NCBI RefSeq assembly: GCF_900963305.1
Contig: NC_042530.1
Coordinates: 8,813,890-8,877,889, forward strand
Direction of reading: 5' to 3'
Length of the DNA stretch: 64,000 bases
From: Echeneis naucrates
Taxonomy: Eukaryota > Chordata > Actinopteri > Carangiformes > Echeneidae
The notes under the pieces were generated by a model. The model saw only the letters and a program-made list of their open reading frames with translations, did not search any database and was not told the origin of the DNA. Position numbers and translations under genes: made by a program. Positions within the stretch are counted from its first letter, which is position 1; every line of letters begins with the position of its first letter. Shown here piece after piece: positions 18,371-29,317 of this stretch.

Positions 18371-20709
18371 GTAATTTTACATCTACATGTATTCACTGTG
18401 TGTGTGTGAACGGTGTCAGTGTGTGGCTGGCTTTGCATTGATATTGCCATTGTCGCTTCATCTGTCCTAGCTTTTCCGCCGGTGGAGGGCTGGGATGGAG
18501 TCAGACAGATGGGAACAATGATTAAAAAAAAAGCTCTGGTCTAATCAAATGTGTTCAGCCCTTACGGCTTCTTTGTAGATCATGACACTGCAGTTGGTGC
18601 GTTGCCAAAATAAATTAAGACTATGACAACTCAACGAATGATTGCAATTCTCAATGAAATCAGTGTCTGTTTTTGTTGTTATCATTGCATGTCTGTCTGA
18701 CTGAAAATGCAGCCTCTTGCAACAAACCTTGCAGAACAGCAGCGGGCCCGTTCTTCCAAGTGGCAAACAGCCTTTCTGGATTTTTTTTAAGATAGGAGAT
18801 GGCAAGGTGGGGTTTTTATGAAAATCTAGGCTAAGCCGTCAGGACCAAAGATTTTTAAATCTGCAGCCTGAAATGACATCTCATCTTATTTGATGAGATG
18901 ACATTCATGCATGTGAGGTGGTCCATGGTTTGTACTGTGTTGCAAGATTAGATTGTCATCTCCGAAAAATGAAAAATGAGCAGAGACAGGTGCAGGGCCA
19001 AGACTGTTATTTATTACTATAGAAAGCAGTGCAAAGACAATCACAGCATGGCCTTGGACTCTTACGCACACATACACATGCACACACAGAGTGAGATTAA
19101 AGAATTTTCACAAACATTTGCCAGTCTTCATATGACTTGTGTAAAGGAATCTGTTGCTACATGGTCCAGCTATGATTAAAATAGATTTAAGTGCTTTTCA
19201 TGGATGAGGCTCTAAACTGCTCCCACAGTGAAAAGACTTTACTTATTGATAAAGACTATTCACAGAATCTGGTACCTAAAAAGCTTTTATGCTTGACGTA
19301 GATGCATGTGTTTAGTCTTTCCTGTGCAGACTTGTGCTCGCATGTCTACAAGTCTGTGTATGTGAGTGTGCGTGTGATGTGGTGATGTCACAGCTTTGTT
19401 ATAGGAACAGAGGAGCCTTGTGTCCTCATGATTAATTCATGTCCAGCTGCGGGATGGAGACAGAAGCAGCCAGTCACACACAGACAGGAGCACGTACTTA
19501 AAGGAGGCTGAAGTAAGTAACTACCGGTCCGGTAGCCAAGGAGACAGGCCAGACAGGTTGTCACAGAAATGGGTGCAAATGGAGGCAAGATGAAAAAAGC
19601 AGCAAAAACGGAACCAAGGGGGCTCTCATCATCATCTGTGCTGTCTGACAGGCGTTCAGGCTGTACCAGGGAGGAGCAGAGCATCCTGCTGAGAGAAGTG
19701 CATCTGTTGTGTGGCTCCTCTGCATCCTTCTCCGGCTACACTCTGAATGTCAAGCCCCACTGAACAGAACAGGCTCCAGGTCGTCATGGAGACAAGAGCA
19801 GACCCTCGCTGGAACAGAGGCAGGTAGTCACTGAGGCTTGGCTGGCCTGCTGTGTGCTGAGGCACGCCCTCTGCTGTCCGCTGGTAGCATCAGGCCCACA
19901 GGGGGTCGGCTGATAGAGGGGCTGGAGGTCTGAATGGCTTTGGATGTGAAACACTGTGGAAATGATCAACGCATACAGGCCACATTAGCTCTGCGGAGTC
20001 ACGCTGCTCAGTGGAGTGGTATATTTCAAGACTTTGCTTTAGGCATGTTCTCTCTCTGTTGCAGAGGAGACTGAGTGCATCTACTGTACGTGGCCTGAAC
20101 CAAAAATATCAAGTCCGCTGAGGGGGATGTTTAAAGAATTAATACAACTTTCTTCACTTTTTTTTCTTGCTGTTGTTCTGTTTCTTCTCTCTTGTGGACT
20201 AAAATGCTTTTCTGCTTCCCCTAATCATCTCTCTGGTCTCATTTTTTCTGTGTTTTATGATTCTTTTATCTCATTAATCTCTTTCATCCTTCTTCGTATC
20301 TCATTCTTTTCATCCTTTATCTGCCTCTGCTCATTTCTTCCTTTTTCTGGCAACATTTTCCCTCTCTATTGCTTTCCCAATCCCACTTTCTCTGATCTGT
20401 GTCCTCTCTCTGCCACAATCCCGGGATAATTCCCTCTCTGTGGAATTGGAAGATTGCAGCAGGCGAGAGCAAAAGAGAGATTATAGTGCCAGATTAGTGG
20501 ACAGGAGCAGCAATACATAATCTGGGCACACTCACTGACATATACCCGCACACACACGCACACACACACACAGTGCCACTCTCACAGACACGTGAGCTCA
20601 CGTGCACAAAGTATTTGCTACATGAATAAATGCACAAGCACATAATCAGACACTTGTTGTTTTTCTGAAACAGATGTTTAACCATCTTGCTTCGTCCTCT
20701 GACCTGCAG
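18371..20709 (+). other. lnx2 intron 1
   Basis: Non-coding. It contains an imperfect hairpin at 18873-18904 (9 bp plus 3 bp around one mismatch, six-base loop), pyrimidine-rich sequence at about 20150-20430 and a short CA repeat at about 20548-20572. A 64-codon open frame at 19569-19763 has no recognised homology and is taken as chance. The acceptor CTGCAG ends near 20709. Confidence 0.6.
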
Positions 20710-20713
20710 GGTG

Positions 20714-20770
20714 ATGTGCCATCAGCCACTGGAGGGCATCTGTCCTCTCTACAGCCTGTACATCCATTGA
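20714..20770 (+). promoter_or_regulatory. Upstream ORF in the lnx2 5' leader
   Basis: An 18-codon ORF starts 149 bases before the lnx2 start codon and ends at 20768-20770, within the coding exon's 5' leader. A second ATG with a two-codon frame follows. Such uORFs often lower translation of the main frame; no direct evidence here. Confidence 0.45.
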
Positions 20771-20862
20771 AGCTTATGGGATAGGAGTGTGTGCCCCATC
20801 CCAACACTACAGCCCCACTGGAGTCATTTGTGCCAAAGCTGAGCTGTGTTGAAGGAGCGCAG

Positions 20863-23800
20863 ATGGGAAGCCCAGGCAGCGAAGTGGGCTTATCTGGGCC
20901 GGTGGAGCCAGTACTGGAAGCTCTATGCCCTGAGTGTGGCCAGATCCACCGCAGTTGGGAGAACCACCTTTACAACTATCGCCTGGAAGTGGACGATGAC
21001 CTGGTGTGCCATATCTGTCTGCAGCCGCTGGTGCAGCCACTCGATACACCCTGTGGACACACCTTCTGTGCCCGCTGCCTGCGAAGCTTCCTCCAGGAGA
21101 GGGACTTCTGCCCTCTGGACAGGACACGGCTGCAGCTCCCGGCGTGCCGCAGATCCAGTATACTGGTTCACAAGCTGCTGGACAAGTTGTCTGTGTCCTG
21201 CCCTTTGACCCCAGTCTGCTCCCTCAGCATGCCACGATGTGACCTGGAGGCACACCTCAAACACCGGTAATAAAGCTTATGTATGGTAACTTGCTTGAGA
21301 GCATGATCTTTGTTAAAACACATCCACTCATACAGATCAATCACTGTGCATGAATGACAGCCAGGGTTTCCAAAGCTTGCTAAGGCTAATGCAGCTTTAT
21401 TATACTGGTAATACAGTCAGTCAGATGATTGGCAAAAGCACCAGGCAGTTAGTTACAAGTTTGTTAATTATTGAAATCATTTTTTAAAACAAAAATGAAA
21501 TAAATGAGCAGTTTCCAGGATTAGATATTGCAATTTTATTTTGTTTTTTATGGTGGTAAACTAAATACTTTTGGGATTTAAATAATTGATTGGACAAAAG
21601 AATAAATTTAAGGACCTTCATTTTACTGACAAAATAATTTACCTATGAATATAAGTTACAAATGTCAAGGTAATTGACACTAAAATAAAAAATAATATAT
21701 GAATAATATAAACTGTAAGTGGCAGAGTAGTTGATGCTAAAATCATTTTTAATTGCAGCTCTCATGAATTTGGTTTAGTTCAAAACCTATCCCAACCTAC
21801 TTCCCTCATGATGAGCTTGTTTCTGACATGAACATTTGGAGATATTATAAATCTTTTTTTTTCCCAAATTAGATAAACTTTCTTGCCATTCTTAACCTTA
21901 AGGGTTTTGCCTGGTCCACACAATTTGGCTTTTGGCCCGTTTGGACCAGGTGCTGTGAGACCCTGAGGGGATTATTGGGCTGTAGGTCATGTGATGAGGG
22001 ATTAGTGGTTCCCTACCGCAGTCATGGGTTTGCTGACCAGGAGCTCCATGTTCACATTCTGCAAACATGTTGAGCAACTTCAACACCAGAGACCTTTTCA
22101 ACCATTTCTTCTGTGAGACAGCCAAGGGCAACCCTGGCCTGTGGTGAGTCCAACGCAGTGGGGTGTGAGCTCAGCATGACAAAATTATGTTTTCAAAATA
22201 TTGTCTCTGTTACTTGTGCTTGTTATCTTGCATTTGTGCATGTATTTGTCTGTGCATCTGAATTGCCATAGGACAAAGCAAAAAAAAAAGAAAAGAAAAG
22301 ATGTTGTTGCCAATTGTTCAATGAATGGGTGTAGTTTACTTTTGGTAGACTATCTGAATACATTTAGTATTTGGAGAATTTAACTTTTCCTGGCTGGGAA
22401 ATTTGGCCAGAATATGGATTAAGTGTGTAAAAAATGGCTCTAGTTGAAGGGAACAAGATTATCAACAGTATTATTGATTTAGGAGCAGACACCTTTTAAA
22501 AGTTACCTGGTTTTACTTGGCTTGTATACAAATCTGAAAATAATCCAAAAACAAACAAACAAAAAAAAAAAAATACAGTCCCTGAATCTTTGGTAGTGTT
22601 TCTTCTATCTAAAAAAGAATGCCATCAGCTCTCCGGTTCAGTATTTTATACCTGCTGCCAGTTTTTACTTAATTAAAAAAAAACATCTCACTAAAGCTTG
22701 CACACACCATTTCATGCTGGGGAGACAAGGAAAGGTGTTTAAGACAGATCACCAAGGTCACCATGAGGACAAACGTGATATTCTTTAGAAAAGATTAAAC
22801 CTCAATCCCACATGGGTTTGCTGTTCTCTGGCCCTGCAGACTTATGTCTAATATAGTAACAGACTGCTGTCACCGTTGTTTGTGGTAAAGATTAGGGCAA
22901 CAGTTGACAACAGTTGACATTAGATTAAAAGATGAGAGCACCAAGCCATGGTGGCCAAGGTGGGCTGGTTGATCTTATTACTGAGGTGTACATGTGAAAG
23001 CTGAACTTTCACTGTTCCTGAGCCACGTGAAACATGTACATGAAACAAAGTAGAAGTATTAAAGTGTCTCTGTGAGTTTCAATGTGGAGCGAATTTCTTC
23101 TTACTCTTGATGTAAATATTTATCAATCAAGGTTGGATAAGACTAAATAACATTAGCTGGTGAGGATGCTCTGCTTTTAGTATTCTAAGAAGGAAGAAAA
23201 GAGGCATTTAAATAATAAAACCAGCTTATAGCTACCACCTAGAGTAAATACTTCACCATCAATTAAGGGCAAACCCACATGAAACCCTTAAGTCTGCCTG
23301 TCTGTGTTTATTTATATTCATTCCTTAATTAAGAATATCTATTTGTGGAACAGGACAGATAGACCTGCTTTAGTCAGACTTATGTATTAATGGAAAAAGC
23401 ACCTTGGGCACTGCAGCTAAACTTTTTAGGAACACCTTATATGTCGTTATCCAGTCATTTCATTCATTTATCAAGCAAAATGGCCAAAATGTCCCTTCCC
23501 ATCGACACTGAATCACCTTCAGTCACTTGCATTCTGGTCTGGCCTCAGAGAAATTTCCTAATGGGAATGAATGCGTCACATTAAATTTACTGATGCTGAA
23601 ACTGATTTTCTTTACACGTCAGATGGACTAACAAACTGAACACCTGTTGCTTGGTGAAAGGTGTCCTGGGACGCGCTGTCAGCAGACCAGCGTGGATGGT
23701 CCGAGATGCGAGAGTGGGGATGAGCGTGCGATGGTGACCAGCCCTCCCAGGTCACCGCCACAGACAGAGCTGAGGGACCACACGCCTTCCCCACCCTCTG

Positions 23801-25677
23801 GACCGAATAACGCCTGTGGCAATGGGCCCGTGTGGACAGAGGACGCTGGTCTCGACAACCCTGCCTTTGAGGAGAGCACAGAGGAAGACAGTAAGCCAAT
23901 ACCCATTTTGTTTGACAATGAAAGAATTAAAGTTGAGATTGATAATACATGACATCACTGGGAAGCATCTATTGATTTCTGTGTCTTCAGGTGTGGTGGG
24001 GTTGGAGTGCGTGGTCCCCAGGGTTAAACGGCCCCTTAGTAATCCCTGCATCCACCTCCTTCGCTCCGTCAGCTCCACTTCCTCTGGCTGGGACTGCCCG
24101 GAGTCGCCACCTCTCTCTGCAGAGGAGGGTATGACATCACTTCCTTTATTATATTGAACAAACCTATCAAAGGGCTGACCAGCAGAGATCTGCCATAAAA
24201 TATTGCAGTTCATCGTCCATATGAGTGGAAGAGCTGTAATCTTAGACAGCAGGAGAATCACATTCAGGCAACATTATGATTAAGACATGGAAATTAAAAT
24301 TTGAAATCTAACAGTGTAATATGATTTGTGCATCTGTTAGGCTGCGTGAAGCTGCCCTCCCTTCCTGAAGGTGAAATAACTGCCATAGAGGTCCATCGGG
24401 CCAACCCATATGTTGAGCTGGGCATCAGCATCGTTGGGGGAAATGAGACGCCGCTCATCAACATCGTGATTCAGGAAGTGTACAGAGACGGGGTCATTGC
24501 ACGAGATGGGAGGCTGCTGGCTGGGGATCAAATACTACAGGTGAGCTTATTTTCAATTTTGATTTTCAGGGAAACATTTCTTAGCAAAAAAAATTTAAAT
24601 AAATTATATTTCACACATAAATATTTTTAGCTCTTTCAAAGCTTTCCTTTGGAAAGATTCATGTCAATGCTGTTAAGGCACGGAGAAGTATCAGTACTGT
24701 ATATGGGATATGAGGTATTAGTTTCACAGCTCATCATCTGAACAATTTCTTTCTGTATTTTGTCGAGCTTTCTTATGTGTTATTAAAACATCTATTTAAA
24801 GCTGTTCTATTAACAATGGATCAAACAGCTATGTGTAGTGTGATGGTGTCTCCTGGAGTGATGTGGCCACAGAAACAGTTCAGCTGAGTTTAGCAAAGGG
24901 AGTTTTTAGTGGTACCAAATGTTGTTTTTTTTTCTTAATTTCTGTCTGCCTTACTCTCCCAAGGTAAACAACGTGGACATTAGTAATGTGCCCCACAGTT
25001 TTGCTCGTTCTACCTTGGCACGGCCGTGTACCACCCTACAGCTCACTGTGCTCAGGGAGCGTCGCTGTGCCTCCCGGGCACCTCCTTCCTCTTCCTCCTC
25101 CACTCCGGCTGTTCCCCATGCACCCTGCTCCACTCCTGAGGGCACTCCATCCAGCCCTGCCACACTGAGAATCACTTTACATAAGCGGGACTCAACAGAG
25201 CAGCTCGGCATTAAGCTAGTACGGCGAACAGATGAGTCAGGAGTGTTTGTGTTGGACCTGTTGGAGGGAGGGCTAGCAGCAAAGGATGGCAGACTGCGGA
25301 GTAATGACCGTGTTTTGGCAGTGAACGACCAGGACCTTCGCCATGGGACCCCAGAACAGGCTGCACAGATAATACAGGTTCATGTACACCAGATTCCTCT
25401 GAAAATGTTGACTTTTCACTGAGCAAATAAGCATTAGAAAAGTCTTAAGATTTGATTTTAACGCACTGACGGATATTTGTGACTTTGTAGGCCAGCGGAG
25501 AGCGAGTCCACCTGCTAATTGGCCGACCCAGCAAACCAACTCCACCTCCACCACCAAAATCAAGTTCCACCAGAGACCTCTACTGCCTTGATCACTTCCT
25601 GCCTAATCACAGCTCTACACCGAGTCCTGTGCCCATACACTTATCCCGCACCAGCACCCATAGAGTGAGAAGAAGGC

Positions 25678-25732
<55 letters not shown>

Positions 25733-28462
25733 TAGAGATGGAGTGGATTGGTAATATTTCCTATATGTTTACATCGTTATTGAACAATTACTTTTATTTC
25801 AAGACTCACATCTTGTTTCAGGGGACAAGGTTTAATTGGCAAAAAACATTTCACACATTTGTTTATTTTAATAAAAATGACAATTGAATACAAATCCATT
25901 TTATGTAATAATGTAGTTTGTATTATTTTGTGTATGTAGGTACTTAAATCTCAGCTCAGATCTCAGGCTGTGTTCATGAGTGTGTAACCTCTGTATGATC
26001 ATACTGACAGGACCTCTCCCAGTGTGTGACCTGTAAAGAGAAGCACATCACCGTGAAGAAGGAACCCCATGAGTCTCTGGGCATGACTGTCGCAGGTGGG
26101 AGGGGTAGTAAGAGTGGTGAGCTGCCAATCTTTGTGACCAGCGTGCAACCTCATGGCTGCTTGTCAAGGGATGGAAGAATCAAACGAGGTGAGTATTTCA
26201 GCTTGGTCAAATAGATACGCCTCAAAAATAATTTCCATTTGTTATATGCAGACCTGCATTAGAAAGGATGTCTTCTTGCTCCCTTAGGTGATGTCCTACT
26301 GAGTATCAATGGGCAGGACTTAACATACCTGAGCCACGGTGAGGCTGTGGGCACCTTGAAGGCCAGCGCCGCTTCACCCTCCGTCCAACTGCGAGTGCTA
26401 GAGGTCAGCATGGTGGAGGAACCTGACCACGACGAACTGCTGCCTCATACTCATGACAGTGACTTTGATGCCAATTGGTCCCCTTCGTGGGTCATGTGGT
26501 TGGGCCTGCCCAGGTAACATACAGGAAAGATACAATAAATGTGCTATAATTAAGGTGCTGAGATGTGACTGGATGTCGAACAAAGAGAGCGTTGTTATGG
26601 AGGGTTGCTGCCTTTTGCTTCTGTTATTATTATTTCTCATTGTTTGTCAGAATTAGTTTAAATTGTATGGGACTGCTACCACTAATTGAAAATTGCAATA
26701 TAATGAAAATATGTGAAAAGTAAATTGAGCTCAGTCTTAAATTTATTGTAGTGATTCACTGTGGCCCAGTGATTCATTTTCATTTATTTTTTTAATTTGC
26801 AGAATACTTTTCATCAGTTTGAAATATATATGAAATGGTACCACCAGATAGTCTCAACACCTTTTGGAAATTTCAAGAGTCATAACAGATATTTCTGAGA
26901 TTAAGTTGTTCAGATTAAATACATTTCCTCATATCTTTTCTCAGTGGAACATCCCTCGTATTTATCTGTCTAGCCCTCCTTCATACTGTCCTTTTGCCTT
27001 TTCTTGCAGTTACCTCCACAGTAGTCATGAGATTGTGCTGCGCAGGAGCCATCCGGGCAGTTGGGGCTTCAGTATTGTTGGGGGATATGAAGAGAGCCAC
27101 GGCAATCAGGCTTTCTTTATCAAGACCATAGTCCTCGGCACACCTGCGTACTATGATGGCCGCCTCAAGTGAGTGATTTGAGTTTGTTTTTTTTCCCACA
27201 TGACTGTTGGTGGCTCATACCAGGAGTGAATGATCAGATGAATAAACTGTGATCTCCAGTTAGTGTTTGAAAAGAGTGGTGTGATGATATAGCACTCCTG
27301 AGGAATGGAGTAAAATAAGAAAAATAAATATAGTTACTTTTATTTACGTTACGTTTATGAATGTATGATCATATAAAGAAGTTAATCTTGTACAGACCTT
27401 CAGTCTGCTTCAGTTCTTTACAATGATTATTATATTTCAAGATAAAAGACCTGGAGCATTTGGAAAGCAAAGAATGATGAATTTATGGTCTTGTGATTGC
27501 ATGCACATCAAAGGCCTTATCTATTGTCACAATGCAGCCTACGACCAATAAATCATCCTGTTTGACCCAATCTTTATACCAGTTATTGGTAATGTGCCAT
27601 TCCTGAGCGATTAGTTCAAAACTCAAAAGTCATCTTACTGACTCATGAATCATGATTCCTCATCTCTATTAACTCGTTCATTGACTCATCCCTGCTACTG
27701 TAAACTAACTGCAAAGAAGAGACCAGACAACGTGTCTCTGTAGTGGAAACTGAAGTTAATCACTGTATCAGCCCTGTGGGAAAAGCAGTAGCTCTGGTTT
27801 GTTGTTTCACTTCCTTGCAGTTTATAACCTTCCTGCTTTAAATCTGTGGTTTGAACAGTATGAAATCAGCAGGGACTGGGCCTGGGTGGAGCTTGTGTGA
27901 CTCAAATGACCGATTCACTTTGGTGAATGATTCGTATAAACTCGAGTCAGTGAAAAGAATCTGAGATTCCCATCACTACCAGATATCAGAAAAAAAACTT
28001 TTTAAATCTGTTTTAAGTGGAAAAAAAGATATGCAACTCTTCAGTTAAAAAATGGAGGTAGGAAAACTTCATTAAAAAAGGGGAATTGTTGTAAGTGTTG
28101 CCAAAGCGAGCTAGAAATATTTGACCCGAGGTCTGAATGTTTGCTCCCACACAGCACTATAAAAAACAAATCCCTGTGATTAGAAGGCGTTAACTTGTTT
28201 TAGGTTTCTTTGGTCGTAATGTTTAAGACTCTGTTCATATGAGGCTCTACAAAGCAGAACTGTTTGACTCCAGCTGTCAGGTGCTATTTATAGTCCAAAC
28301 TGACTTGTCTTTTGTTTTTGTCCTAGGTGTGGTGATATGATCGTGGCAGTCAATGGCCTTTCGACAGCAGGAATGAGCCACTCTGCTCTGGTGCCTATGC
28401 TGAAGGAGCAGCGAAGCCGGGTGGCGCTTACTGTAGTGTCCTGGCCTGGTAGCCTGGTATAG
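20863..28462 (+). CDS. lnx2: LNX2 (ligand of Numb protein X 2), RING/PDZ E3 ubiquitin ligase, 10 coding exons
   Basis: E3 ligase that binds Numb and tunes Notch signalling; zebrafish Lnx2a is needed for exocrine pancreas formation. Exons: 20863-21266, 23661-23890, 23991-24128, 24341-24540, 24964-25377, 25491-25664, 26011-26188, 26288-26513, 27010-27168, 28327-28462; phases join to 752 residues (human 690). The C3HC4 RING is at about 49-87 (CHICLQPL...CPLD). The Numb-binding NPAF motif lies in exon 2 ([10 protein letters not shown]). Four PDZ domains follow: [27 protein letters not shown] and SWGFSIVGG. The end WPGSLV is the human C-terminus and fits a PDZ ligand. The 46-codon exon 23991-24128 has no counterpart in human LNX2 as I recall it. 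The acceptor before 23661 has a weak pyrimidine tract. Poly(A) signal at 29081-29086. Whether this is the lnx2a or lnx2b duplicate cannot be decided. Confidence 0.94.
21267..23660 (+). other. Long lnx2 intron between the RING exon and the NPAF exon
   Basis: 2394 bases of AT-rich, non-coding sequence. A region at 22041-22143 looks exon-like (acceptor ACCAG, donor TG|GTGAGT) but is not a multiple of three and reads into a stop in the lnx2 frame, so it is not counted as an exon. No transposon recognised. Confidence 0.55.
25681..25729 (+). repeat. (TG)n microsatellite next to an lnx2 splice donor
   Basis: About 24 TG units begin 16 bases downstream of the donor at 25665. On the transcript this is a long UG repeat, the binding site of TDP-43 and CELF-type proteins, placed where it could affect donor use. 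Confidence 0.95.
27540..27985. repeat. Possible remnant of a non-autonomous DNA transposon in an lnx2 intron
   Basis: This part of the 27169-28326 intron holds repeated short blocks of ACTCATGAATCA/GAATGATTCG type and ends in GATTCCCATCACTA, reminiscent of the ends of fish hAT-like MITEs (reverse TAGTGATGGGAATC). A partly palindromic block lies at about 27910-27935. No clear target duplication or full pair of terminal repeats was found, so the call is weak. Confidence 0.25.
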
Positions 28463-29317
28463 CTAGGCCAGATTACGGCAGGTTGCGCACCACACTGAGT
28501 CCACCCAGAATGTTCTATATTGAGAACGACCTTGGCCAAAGTGAACTGGTACACGCTACTGTACATCGCTCCATACCGGGCTTAATCCAGGACCAAAAGC
28601 ATTCAGAACTGTAGTAGACCCAGCAGGACTGAACTAGTCCTGACCAAGTGGGAACTGATCCAGATCGTGCCACATCCTTCAACAGACTGCACTCACAAAC
28701 ACACTGCTGTGTTCATATGGTCATGTTGTCTTCTCTCCCGCAGGGAGAATGGTACTACAACTGTTAACAGGCGATCTGTGCTGTTTTCATCTCACCCGGC
28801 AGTGTAGAATCCAGGGCTGTATTCAGGTGGATGCATCGTTGTGGGTAGAGATAGAATATTTCCAATGAGAAGTAGCCTGTAATCCTCAGTCATCCAGGAT
28901 AATGACCTGTAATCAAGATGTTCTGCAACACCAGCGCTGTATCCAGCTGAATAAGCCTCAGGCCTTATTAGAAAACCTGCCGCACCCTGGGGTTCAACTA
29001 CCCTAAGGCCTCATCACCATGACAACCAGCTGTCCCATCAGCTGGAGTTTTATACATGTGTGTGAATGTGCTGTTTGTTTAATAAAAAAATTCCTTCAGA
29101 GGATTTATTGTTCCACAGTGGTCTGTGACTCTCGTGCTGTTTGAAGGCACTTTATTAGGAACTGTTCAGACTGAAACAGGGAGACTTACTATAGTGCTGT
29201 AGTACTGAGGCTTTATTTTATATTTGCTTAAAGAAAAGAAACAAAAGTACTTTTTCCTCATTCATGAAAATGCTAATATTAGACACTTGTATAATGCAGC
29301 CTCAAGATTTTAATCAT
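28463..29317. other. Convergent 3' ends of lnx2 and gtf3a; site where mtif3 would be
   Basis: lnx2 3' UTR runs to about 29105 (AATAAA at 29081-29086). On the minus strand a gtf3a poly(A) signal (TTTATT on plus, 29212-29217) gives an end near 29195, so the two transcripts stop about 90 bases apart. Human MTIF3 lies between these genes; no trace of it is seen. Confidence 0.65.

Noticed and set aside
19569-19763. 64-codon open frame in lnx2 intron 1
   Set aside because: No homology, no splice context joining it to lnx2, ordinary length for chance.
22041-22143. Exon-like block in an lnx2 intron (acceptor, open frame with [15 protein letters not shown], strong donor)
   Set aside because: Length is not a multiple of three and inclusion would create a stop in lnx2; no homology recognised. 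Kept only as a curiosity.
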